Positions 1 through 6,393 of a stretch of 6,577 nucleotides of DNA are shown here, piece by piece. This DNA comes from Bdellovibrionales bacterium (GTDB taxonomy: Bacteria; Bdellovibrionota_G; JALEGL01; JAGRAY01): NCBI GenBank assembly GCA_020434375.1, contig JAGRAY010000100.1, forward strand, positions 1 to 6,577, in the 5' to 3' direction. Each line of letters opens with the position of its first letter. Within the stretch, counting starts at the first letter, position 1. The notes below the pieces were generated by a model, which searched no databases, was not told the DNA's origin, and was given only the letters and a program-made list of their open reading frames with translations. A program made the position numbers and the translations under genes.

Positions 1-2058
1 CACCTCTGCCAAAGAAATAGGCGATGTATCTGGTTGCAACGAAAATCCATTTTGAATCTCTCGTATCACTCTTTCTTTTGGAATATCTCCTACGACGGAA
101 ACCACCAAATGCCTAAATGAAAAAATCTGAGCGTACCAATCCAATAGTTGAGAGCGCGTAAATGATTTTACAGATTCTGGTGTTCCATTTCTAGGAAGAC
201 CATAAGGGTGACTTCCGTAGAGCGCACGATAAAATAATTCAATAGGATGATAAAACATATCATCTTTAATACGGTTAATTAGTGACAGCACGACAGAACG
301 TTCTTTTTCAATTTCAGTTTCAGGAAAAATTGGGTTGAACAAAATGTCTGATAAAATCTCGATACCTTTTTCAAAATCTTCCGATAGCAAACTGGTCGCA
401 TAACCGAAGTGGTCCGCATTACTCTCAGGGTGAACAGATGTCCCTAAAGATTCTAGATCAAAAAAAACTTCATCAGCCGTTCTATTTTCAGTTCCCTTTA
501 AACTGGTTTTCAATAAAAATTGGGTGATTCCACAATTTTTTTCGTTCTCGTCTTTTCGACCTCCTGGAAAGTAGGCATGAATAGAAACCAGCGGCACACC
601 TGGAACATGTTGATAGAGAAGTGTAACCCCAGCCTCTAGAGAAATCACTTCACGACTTTTTGAACCAGGTTTCATCGTGGTAAAATCCCATGAAAGCGGC
701 GAAACAGGCTTTCGCGGCAAAGATTCGATGGGCTCCTTTAATATTTCATGCTTTTTCTCAACTCTTTTTTTCAAACTATCGAGTCGGTTTTCAACTTCTG
801 CACCGTCTCCAAGCTCATGTGGCACATATTCAAGCAAACTCATATTTTCAAATCGAAAATATTTTTCGGCAACTCTATTGAGATCAAGCGCGGTTTGACT
901 TCGAATTGCATCAATCTGCTTTAACACCCTCTGATAATCTCCCATACTTTCGTGATAAGCTAAGCTCATGGCTTGACCCATCACATCTTCTTTGTCGCGG
1001 AAAAAACTCGATTCAATAATCGAATGAATGCGTTTCATTTCCAATGCATGGGCTGGCTCTCTAGCGAGGCGTCCAATTTCAGAGAAAATTTCTTCCTCAG
1101 TTTGGGGTACAAAGTCTTGCTTCACTTCTGACTCAATCACAAAGTATCCAATGTCTTGGAAAGCAATCTGAGAACATCCCACACCATGAACAAACTGCTT
1201 GTCTTCTTTAAGCGTTTTATAGAATCGAGAACTACGGCCCTTTCCCAAAAGAATACTTAAGCAAGATAACGCTGGGTAATCTGCGTGCGTCACAGGGACC
1301 GTATGAAAACCCATTTTTACAATGACTTGAGACAAATCACCCTTTATTCTTTTCATCTTGGGTTGAGTTTGTTCTGGCTCTGATGGACCTTGACTTACTT
1401 GCCCTTCAACCCGCGTCATGGGTTCGTACAATCTTTCGATGGTTTTTATAACATCATCGGCATTAAACTTTCCTGAAACCACAACAATGATATTTTCAGG
1501 CGTATAATGATGATTGTAGTAGTCAAGCACACGATCTTTTGAGAGTGTCAACAAGCTTTCCTCTGTGCCAATTCTCCAACGCCGCATACGATGTTTTTCA
1601 AAAGCTAATTCAAAAAGCTTTTCCCTCGCAAATGCATGAGGTTGATCGAGCTTTTTTTTCATTTCTTGAAAAACAACCTCTTTTTCTCTTTCTAGTTCCT
1701 TTGCATCAAACAAAGGGTTTAAAAGAACATCTGATTGAATATCTAGAGCCTCGTGAACAAATTTAGCAGGCACAATCGTATGATAAGAGGTATGGTCATA
1801 AGTCGTCGATGCGTTTAGATACCCACCCAGTGCCTTCGTTTGCATGGCTATTTCTCCAACACCACGCTTTTTAGTACCCTTAAAAAGCATATGCTCTATT
1901 AAGTGGGATATGCCACTGACATCGTCAGATTCATGAAAATAGCCCGATTTAACCCAAGTTAATACGCACGCAAGGTCAACGCGTGAGGACGGACACAAGA
2001 GCACCCTCATGCCATTTGAAAGAGTGTGTTTAAATACGCCGGTAATCAATTCTCTCAT
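1..2058 (-). CDS. M16 family zinc metallopeptidase, two-domain (3' end beyond window)
   Basis: This frame stays open for 686 codons from the ATG at 2058 to the left edge, so the C-terminus is missing. Residues 1 to about 410 form one M16 (pitrilysin/insulinase) unit. It has the inverted zinc motif HLIEH at 52-56, in the context GISHLIEHMLFKGT, and the third ligand Glu132 in EVVFQEM, exactly 76 residues after His56. The second subdomain of this unit has the conserved patch GKGRSSRF at 272-279. A charged linker (about 413-465) leads to a second M16 unit from about 469, in which the zinc motif aligns without gaps but is lost (see findings). No signal peptide is evident, so a cytoplasmic location is the simplest reading. 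The family degrades peptides or processes precursors inside a clam-shell chamber; the substrate here is unknown. An in-frame TGA six codons upstream makes ATG 2058 the first start. It lies downstream of the carotenoid-family gene on the same strand, possibly co-transcribed. Confidence 0.93.
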   Translation of the reverse strand, partial: MRELITGVFKHTLSNGMRVLLCPSSRVDLACVLTWVKSGYFHESDDVSGISHLIEHMLFKGTKKRGVGEIAMQTKALGGYLNASTTYDHTSYHTIVPAKFVHEALDIQSDVLLNPLFDAKELEREKEVVFQEMKKKLDQPHAFAREKLFELAFEKHRMRRWRIGTEESLLTLSKDRVLDYYNHHYTPENIIVVVSGKFNADDVIKTIERLYEPMTRVEGQVSQGPSEPEQTQPKMKRIKGDLSQVIVKMGFHTVPVTHADYPALSCLSILLGKGRSSRFYKTLKEDKQFVHGVGCSQIAFQDIGYFVIESEVKQDFVPQTEEEIFSEIGRLAREPAHALEMKRIHSIIESSFFRDKEDVMGQAMSLAYHESMGDYQRVLKQIDAIRSQTALDLNRVAEKYFRFENMSLLEYVPHELGDGAEVENRLDSLKKRVEKKHEILKEPIESLPRKPVSPLSWDFTTMKPGSKSREVISLEAGVTLLYQHVPGVPLVSIHAYFPGGRKDENEKNCGITQFLLKTSLKGTENRTADEVFFDLESLGTSVHPESNADHFGYATSLLSEDFEKGIEILSDILFNPIFPETEIEKERSVVLSLINRIKDDMFYHPIELFYRALYGSHPYGLPRNGTPESVKSFTRSQLLDWYAQIFSFRHLVVSVVGDIPKERVIREIQNGFSLQPDTSPISLAEV

Positions 2059-2112
2059 GGTACCAATATCACGTCATGCTGCAATATTAATAAGCTAAGG
2101 TCGTCACATACC

Positions 2113-3006
2113 TCAACGAGTCGCATTGATCTTAGCGCCGGTGTTCGAAATAACTTTGTTTTTCAAAACAGGAGGAAACTCGTCTAAATGGCTTTGCCAT
2201 TCATCACGTGTGGCTTGAGATTTCTTGTCAAAATATCTAAATACCAGAATGGTCGTAGGTAAGAGGTAGATAAAAACACCCGCGATGAGCAACCCCCACG
2301 CTTCAATATAAGCCGTCACTCCCAAATTAAACGCGAGCACACCATAGTACAACCCTACTCCCCAAAACCCTTGAAAGGGGATCGCCCGCATGCCTCGATC
2401 TTGAAAAGAATGACTCAAAAAGCGCTTTTCGATGGTTTGATAAACGGCTGTCGCAACAAAACCAACAATACCCCACCCCAACGCATTACTTAGTGGCACA
2501 CCGAAGTAATATCCCTGATACTCATAGTAGTAGATTTTTCCTAAAAACCACTTTTCTCCTTGTAGCGCAACTGGATCAATCACGACATCAATCATCATCA
2601 TGTAAAGAGCTGTTAGAATTAATACTTTCCAACTTTGTCTAATTTTAAAGGTGTCTGCAATACGGAAGGTCATTCCTTTTCCATATAGGGGCGCAAGCGT
2701 GTAAAGACTTAAAGAGAAAGATGCAAACAATAAAAATGAATACGACAGAGAATCCATAAAGGGAATATTAAAAACAAATAGCTCTTGGCCACGGGTGGAT
2801 TCGGTGTACTGATACCAGCCGTAGGGAAAACCCGTTCTTGTCGACGAAAATTCAGACAAAAACGCTATCAACCAGGTTCCCAACCAAAACACCATCGTAC
2901 GAATAAGTCCCATTGAGGTCACGCTTGCAAACAAAAACACGACAAGAAAAACAAACACATAAGGTCTGAGCGCAATTGTTTTTGCAAAAAGTACAAGAAA
3001 TTCCAT
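2113..3006 (-). CDS. Carotenoid biosynthesis membrane protein, CruF/DUF422 family
   Basis: This is a strongly hydrophobic protein of 297 residues with roughly seven or eight membrane helices and a polar C-terminal tail of about 35 residues. Three conserved blocks mark the CruF/COG2324 family. In the ATG-start numbering they are the E-x5-TGFPYGWYQYT block at about 52-68, the DPVALQGEKW block at about 144-153, and YYFGVPLSNALGW at about 166-178. Characterised members hydrate the terminal C-1',2' double bond of acyclic carotenoid ends: gamma-carotene in Deinococcus and bisanhydrobacterioruberin in haloarchaea. The substrate here is an inference, because no crtB, crtI or cyclase gene is in view. 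I chose ATG 3006. A TTG at 3045 would add 13 residues (310 in total) but would sit only 4 bp from the divergent TTG alternative. No clear ribosome-binding site precedes either start. The neighbour downstream is the M16 peptidase, 54 bp away. Confidence 0.82.
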   Translation of the reverse strand: MEFLVLFAKTIALRPYVFVFLVVFLFASVTSMGLIRTMVFWLGTWLIAFLSEFSSTRTGFPYGWYQYTESTRGQELFVFNIPFMDSLSYSFLLFASFSLSLYTLAPLYGKGMTFRIADTFKIRQSWKVLILTALYMMMIDVVIDPVALQGEKWFLGKIYYYEYQGYYFGVPLSNALGWGIVGFVATAVYQTIEKRFLSHSFQDRGMRAIPFQGFWGVGLYYGVLAFNLGVTAYIEAWGLLIAGVFIYLLPTTILVFRYFDKKSQATRDEWQSHLDEFPPVLKNKVISNTGAKINATR

Positions 3007-3076
3007 GTAAGCGCTGTAGATTATAGAAAGTTTTTTACGTGGCAAGTTATTGAAAAACTTGTTACATGCGTTTCTG
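3007..3076. promoter_or_regulatory. Divergent intergenic region between the carotenoid-family gene and the xseB-ispA-tlyA cluster
   Basis: With ATG starts on both sides, these 70 bp must hold the promoters of the leftward cruF-like/M16 pair and, unless it lies further inside, of the rightward cluster. A minus-strand TATAAT (3020-3025) is the only good hexamer. On the plus strand TTGAAA (3050-3055) resembles a -35 box, but at 17-nt spacing its partner TCTGAT is poor and overlaps the ATG. No palindromic operator is apparent. Confidence 0.4.
3020..3025 (-). promoter_or_regulatory. Possible -10 box (TATAAT) for the carotenoid-family gene
   Basis: Read on the minus strand these six bases are a perfect TATAAT. 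They end 13 nt before the ATG at 3006. No recognisable -35 box is present: the hexamer at 17-nt spacing is AACTTG, and there is no extended TG motif. If used, transcription would begin only about 6-7 nt before the ATG, giving an almost leaderless message and ruling out the upstream TTG start. A single hexamer in AT-rich DNA can occur by chance, so the call is tentative. Confidence 0.3.
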
Positions 3077-3292
3077 ATGGTTGGTCTTCACGGAGAGTTT
3101 GGTTATGGTAACATCGCTTACGCGATCATTTTAGAGCTCGTCTTTTTGTCTTTTTCATTGGTTTTTGTAGGCCTTGGTGTCTCTGAAATCAGAAAAGGCA
3201 AAAGTTGGTTAAAAAATATGATATTAATTCTTTTTGGTGGTGTACTGGCAGCCGTGAGTTTTTACGTCACTTATATTTTTATTCAAGGATAA
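3077..3292 (+). CDS. Small two-helix membrane protein, function unknown
   Basis: This small protein has 71 residues from ATG 3077, or 80 residues if the TTG at 3050 is used. I do not recognise the family. It has two predicted membrane helices, about residues 13-35 and 48-69. They are joined by a short basic loop containing RKGK and a further Lys, which by the positive-inside rule puts the loop in the cytoplasm and both termini outside. There are no cysteines or obvious catalytic residues. It ends 18 bp before xseB on the same strand and probably heads that operon, in a place where xseA often stands. The ORF fits neatly between the divergent region and xseB, and the helix-loop-helix pattern is coherent, which supports a real gene. 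The start is uncertain because neither candidate has a Shine-Dalgarno sequence. Confidence 0.65.
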   Translation: MVGLHGEFGYGNIAYAIILELVFLSFSLVFVGLGVSEIRKGKSWLKNMILILFGGVLAAVSFYVTYIFIQG

Positions 3293-3310
3293 AACGAAAG
3301 ACAAAACGAA

Positions 3311-3553
3311 ATGGCTACAACAAAAGAAAAAAAATTTGAAACAGCAATTGAGGAGTTGGAAACCATTGTTTCAAAATTAGAATCAGACGATCTACCGCTT
3401 GAAGATTCACTAACCCTTTTTGAGAAGGGAATTGGATTGTCAAAAACATGTAGCAAAAAGCTCGAGGAGGCTGAAAAAAAAGTGGACGCGCTTTTAAAAG
3501 ACCTTTCAGAGCAAGCGATGACTGAGAAAGAAGACGATGGTCATGTCTCTTAA
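3311..3553 (+). CDS. xseB: Exodeoxyribonuclease VII small subunit
   Basis: The 80-residue length is normal for XseB. The diagnostic pattern FETAIEELETIVSKLESDD (9-27), then LPLEDSLTLFEKGIGLS (28-44) and a Cys/Lys-rich helix ending KKLEEAEKKVDALL, matches the two-helix coiled-coil hairpin of the family. Several small subunits bind one XseA and are required for the enzyme that degrades single-stranded DNA from both ends into oligonucleotides in the cytoplasm. No xseA lies in the window, so its partner must be encoded elsewhere. The ATG follows a direct repeat of AAAACGAAA (3291-3299 and 3303-3311) rather than a Shine-Dalgarno site. The 3' end overlaps ispA, which suggests coupled translation. 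Two runs of eight A (3327-3334 and 3474-3481) lie inside this short gene. Confidence 0.95.
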   Translation: MATTKEKKFETAIEELETIVSKLESDDLPLEDSLTLFEKGIGLSKTCSKKLEEAEKKVDALLKDLSEQAMTEKEDDGHVS

Positions 3554-4424
3554 TGAACACCTAGCACGTTACAAAGCCCTTCTCGAACCCGCTTTAAGTC
3601 GTGAGATCGCCGATATCACGGTTTCAGAAAGTTTGCACAAAGCCATGCAATACAGCTTAATGGCTGGAGGAAAACGCATACGCCCGGCACTTGCCTTTGC
3701 CGCTGCGGAAGCTCTAGGTAAACCTATTGAAGATGCCTTGCCCGCCGCCTGTGCGATTGAAATGATCCACACCTACTCGTTGATTCATGACGATTTACCA
3801 GCCATGGACGATGACGATCTTCGCAGGGGTCAACCTACCTGCCATAAAGAGTTTGGTGAAGCCCTGGCTATTTTGGCGGGAGACGCCTTACTAACCCAAG
3901 CTTTTTCTTGCCTTTCAAGCCCCAAGTGGTTGATCTCTGCCGACAAACAACTTCAGATTATTTCAGTGATGGCAGGTGGCGCCGGTGGCCTTGGGATGGT
4001 TGCTGGTCAAGTCTTGGATCTAGAATTTGAAGGCAGATCTTGCACTGAAACACAACTCAAAAAAATTCATACCCATAAAACAGGAAGACTGCTGTCATCG
4101 GCAGTCGTATGTGGTGCCATTTGCGGACAAGCCTCTCAAAGCCAACTTGAACAGTTTGAAATTTTTGGCAACGCCATTGGCCTTGCGTTTCAGATTGCCG
4201 ACGATGTTTTAGATGTAACCGGCACCACCAAAGAGCTTGGGAAAGACTCCAACAGCGATCTAAAAAAAGGCAAAGCCACCTATCCATCTGTTCTTGGCAT
4301 TGACCGGGCCAAAGAAGAGGCTCAAAACCTTTTGAGTCAGGCACTCGACAGCATTAGCTCATTTCAACCGCAAGCTGATGCGCTTTCCTTAATTGCAAAG
4401 TACATCGTCGAGAGGCGAACATAA
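3537..4424 (+). CDS. ispA: Farnesyl diphosphate synthase (short-chain polyprenyl synthetase)
   Basis: At 295 residues this has the usual IspA length. It joins dimethylallyl diphosphate and isopentenyl diphosphate to give geranyl and then farnesyl diphosphate in the cytoplasm. Visible motifs are GGKRIRP at 44-50, the first Asp-rich motif D85-D86-LPAM-D91 followed by R96-R97 (HDDLPAMDDDDLRRG), the KTGRL region at 181-185, the second Asp-rich motif D222-D223-VL-D226, and GKDSNSDLKKGKATYP after it. Tyr80, five residues before the first motif in HTYSLIHDD, together with the four-residue spacing inside that motif, matches the E. coli farnesyl (C15) type; geranylgeranyl synthases of this branch usually have a smaller or non-aromatic residue there. 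The start is ATG 3537 or ATG 3543; either overlaps the end of xseB (by 17 or 11 nt), and GAGAAAGAAG just upstream may act as a weak ribosome-binding site. tlyA follows after 12 nt. Confidence 0.96.
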   Translation: MVMSLNEHLARYKALLEPALSREIADITVSESLHKAMQYSLMAGGKRIRPALAFAAAEALGKPIEDALPAACAIEMIHTYSLIHDDLPAMDDDDLRRGQPTCHKEFGEALAILAGDALLTQAFSCLSSPKWLISADKQLQIISVMAGGAGGLGMVAGQVLDLEFEGRSCTETQLKKIHTHKTGRLLSSAVVCGAICGQASQSQLEQFEIFGNAIGLAFQIADDVLDVTGTTKELGKDSNSDLKKGKATYPSVLGIDRAKEEAQNLLSQALDSISSFQPQADALSLIAKYIVERRT

Positions 4425-4436
4425 AATACACTAACG

Positions 4437-5171
4437 GTGCCTAAAAAACGACTAGACCAACGCGTACTCGACGAGCACCTGGCATCGACACGAACCAAAG
4501 CTCAAGCGCTTATTATGGCTGGTGAAATTTTTGTCAATGGCAGCGTCATTGACAAATCTGGACACCTTGTTTCAGATGATGCGATCATCGATTATCGATC
4601 AAAGAAGAGGCGCTACGTAAGCCGTGGAGGGGAAAAGCTAGAAGGTGCGCTTAGGTCTTTTGATATCGATGTTCAAGGCTTGCATTGCTTGGATGTAGGA
4701 GCGAGCACAGGTGGTTTTACTGATTGCCTTCTTCAAAGAGGTGCCGCATCCGTATTTGCAATCGATGTTGGGCGGGGGCAACTTGATCATACGCTTCGAA
4801 ACCATCCTCAGGTGACATGGCGCGAATCATTTCATGTTAAAAATATAACGCCTGAAACGTTTGAAAGAACTTTTGATCTGATTACCGTTGATGTTTCGTT
4901 TATTTCTCTCAAAAATGTCCTTCCCTATTTAGTGCCGTGTTTAAAAGATAATGGGCTTCTATTGGCTTTAATAAAACCTCAGTTTGAGGCGTCTAAAAAA
5001 GACATTCCCAAGGGTGTTTTAAAAAATGAATCAAAGCGCCAGAGCATTTTGCGTGACCTTTCTCTTTTTGTGCAAGGCGAACTCAAACTTAGAGAACCAA
5101 GACTCAGTGACGCCATTCTCAAGGGACCAAAAGGAAACCAAGAGACGTTTATTTTGGCCCAAAAACCCTAG
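4437..5171 (+). CDS. tlyA: TlyA family rRNA 2'-O-methyltransferase
   Basis: The protein has 244 residues. Residues 1-57 are an S4 RNA-binding domain (RLDQ near the start; TKAQALIMAGEIFVNG at 20-35). A short RRYV linker (58-61) joins it to a Rossmann-type FtsJ methyltransferase. The SAM-binding motif is LDVGASTGGFTD at 85-96. The family's catalytic tetrad is complete as K67 (RGGEKL), D152 (VDVSFIS), K180 (LIKPQFE) and E236 (NQETFIL). TlyA proteins methylate the 2'-OH of C1920 in 23S rRNA and, in the longer type II form, also C1409 in 16S rRNA; some members have been called haemolysins. The short termini suggest type I (23S only), an inference from length. The start is GTG 4437: the in-frame ispA stop (4422-4424) bars any earlier start, and the next ATG would remove half of the S4 domain. 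There is no Shine-Dalgarno site, so reinitiation after ispA is likely. Confidence 0.95.
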   Translation: MPKKRLDQRVLDEHLASTRTKAQALIMAGEIFVNGSVIDKSGHLVSDDAIIDYRSKKRRYVSRGGEKLEGALRSFDIDVQGLHCLDVGASTGGFTDCLLQRGAASVFAIDVGRGQLDHTLRNHPQVTWRESFHVKNITPETFERTFDLITVDVSFISLKNVLPYLVPCLKDNGLLLALIKPQFEASKKDIPKGVLKNESKRQSILRDLSLFVQGELKLREPRLSDAILKGPKGNQETFILAQKP

Positions 5172-5290
5172 ACGCCTCCGAGCTGTCCCATCTGGCGAAA
5201 ACCGGCACATTCGCATTCTGTAAACTATCAAATTATTTCAATAGGTTATGCGCCTACACTTTTGGCATGATCATTGAGATGTTAATAGGC

Positions 5291-6364
5291 ATGAAGAAGT
5301 TTAATATTTATATGGTTCTAGGATTTTATGCACTTGGATGTGGCGTTGCGCCTGCGCCGGGACCCACAGGTGGTGGAGCCACATATCGACAGCTCGACAC
5401 TTTTACTTCACCCGAGGGAGACAAAGATGGAGATGGCTTAGGCGACAAATATGAGGCCAATAGTCCTCTACTAGGCCCACAATGTGTGACCAAAGTTTCT
5501 TGTGGTGATGATGGCGAAGAGGATGGAGACAAACCAGAACATGCCAAAAACAACACTATGGGTTTTATTATAGCTGGTTTAGCTGGAGTTGTTGCAGGAG
5601 CTGGCGTTGAGGCCATTGCCCATCCTGTTGAAAACAAGTGGACCGAGTGGTTTGGCGAAAATCCCAAAGACGCTACGTTTACAACCCCCAATGGTGAAAC
5701 CATGACCTTAAAAGCAGCACCTTTAGTAGGAGCCTTTAGCAAGTTCGCTTTTCAAAGAATTGGCGCCACAACGTACTTGAGATATTACAAAGAGGCCGAA
5801 TACGACAAAGAAATTGAAATTCAATTGGATGGTCGCACGTTCAAAGGGAATAAGACGCTTCAGGCTTGCTATGTCACGACCCTTGGGTTTGGTGCCATCG
5901 ATGAGAGCCAAATGAAAGCTATAATCCAATTAAAAACAAAATTTAGTGGCCGATCTATCTTTGCGATTGGCAACGAGGAATTTCAGGAAAACTGTCTTGT
6001 CGCGCAAGGTGGACTCGGTGAGGGTTTGTATTTTAGCTTTGAAAAGTATGACAACACTTCAAGAGTCGTGAGAAAAGAGCACCCTAAAATTTTGGGGTTT
6101 GATTCCGAAACTTACTTTGGTTTGTATCGACGCCCACCCAATGCCATTCGTTTTAGTCACCTTGACGACCAAGCTTTTCTTTCAGCTGCGTTTGTTTCTC
6201 AAGCTGATACAAATCAAACGTCGACCGATGATCACTTAATTTTAAACGATCTTTCCAATAATACGATGTGGTCTGCTCTTAACACAACAACACAGAAAAT
6301 AAATTTTCTGATTCAAAATGTTACCAGTCCTAGTCCAACACCTATCGCTTTTGAAACACAGTAG
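5291..6364 (+). CDS. Probable lipoprotein with Asp-rich calcium-type loop, function unknown
   Basis: I do not recognise the family. From ATG 5291 it has 357 residues. The N-terminus MKKFNIYMVLGFYALGC is a short lipoprotein signal peptide with lipobox A-L-G-C17; Ala rather than Leu at -3 is tolerated but not ideal. A Pro/Gly-rich tether (18-30) follows. At 44-55 is DKDGDGLGDKYE, the pattern of thrombospondin type 3 or dockerin-like calcium loops, and a second acidic stretch lies at 72-83 between Cys71 and Lys84-region polar residues. Residues 91-110 form a Gly/Ala-rich hydrophobic segment resembling a glycine zipper or an extra membrane helix. The remaining 240 residues look like a globular, beta-rich extracytoplasmic domain, with Cys193 and Cys235 a possible disulfide. 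In-frame ATGs at 5267 and 5279 would add 8 or 4 residues, including a Glu that is unusual ahead of a signal peptide; hence 5291 was chosen. It stands 119 bp after tlyA and converges on the regulator to its right. Confidence 0.82.
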   Translation: MKKFNIYMVLGFYALGCGVAPAPGPTGGGATYRQLDTFTSPEGDKDGDGLGDKYEANSPLLGPQCVTKVSCGDDGEEDGDKPEHAKNNTMGFIIAGLAGVVAGAGVEAIAHPVENKWTEWFGENPKDATFTTPNGETMTLKAAPLVGAFSKFAFQRIGATTYLRYYKEAEYDKEIEIQLDGRTFKGNKTLQACYVTTLGFGAIDESQMKAIIQLKTKFSGRSIFAIGNEEFQENCLVAQGGLGEGLYFSFEKYDNTSRVVRKEHPKILGFDSETYFGLYRRPPNAIRFSHLDDQAFLSAAFVSQADTNQTSTDDHLILNDLSNNTMWSALNTTTQKINFLIQNVTSPSPTPIAFETQ

Positions 6365-6393
6365 ATAGAAAACTAGCAGATCATTTTTATTAT

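Noticed and set aside
677..898. Plus-strand open frames of 63 and 73 codons inside the M16 gene, and another at 1539-1766
   Set aside because: They lie wholly antisense to a strongly conserved peptidase frame and their products are low-complexity Ser/Phe/Leu strings without family features.
2096..2115. Six-pair hairpin (one G-U) overlapping the stop of the carotenoid-family gene
   Set aside because: The stem is short and AT-rich and is not followed by a U-tract, so it is not a credible terminator before the M16 gene.
4057..4344. Minus-strand 95-codon frame and other small frames within ispA and tlyA
   Set aside because: They are shadows of genes whose catalytic motifs are all intact in the sense frame.
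5248..5268. Hairpin ATG-CC / GG-CAT with a CG bulge upstream of the lipoprotein
   Set aside because: It has only five pairs with a bulge and no T-run, so it is neither a convincing terminator nor a riboswitch.
5263..5278. A sigma-54-like -24/-12 sequence, TGGCATGATCATTGAG, before the lipoprotein, tempting because a Fis-type regulator lies next door
   Set aside because: The -12 element reads TTGAG, losing the critical GC, the predicted start would fall on the ATG itself, and a single imperfect match is weak.
5326..5929. Minus-strand open frames of 138 and 68 codons opposite the lipoprotein gene
   Set aside because: The 138-codon product is a Pro/Ser/Ala-rich mirror of the Gly/Asp-rich sense sequence, while the plus frame has a signal peptide, lipobox and calcium loop.
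6365..6393. Search for a bidirectional terminator between the convergent lipoprotein and regulator genes
   Set aside because: The 29 bp are AT-rich with small CTAG and GATC palindromes but form no sustained stem.
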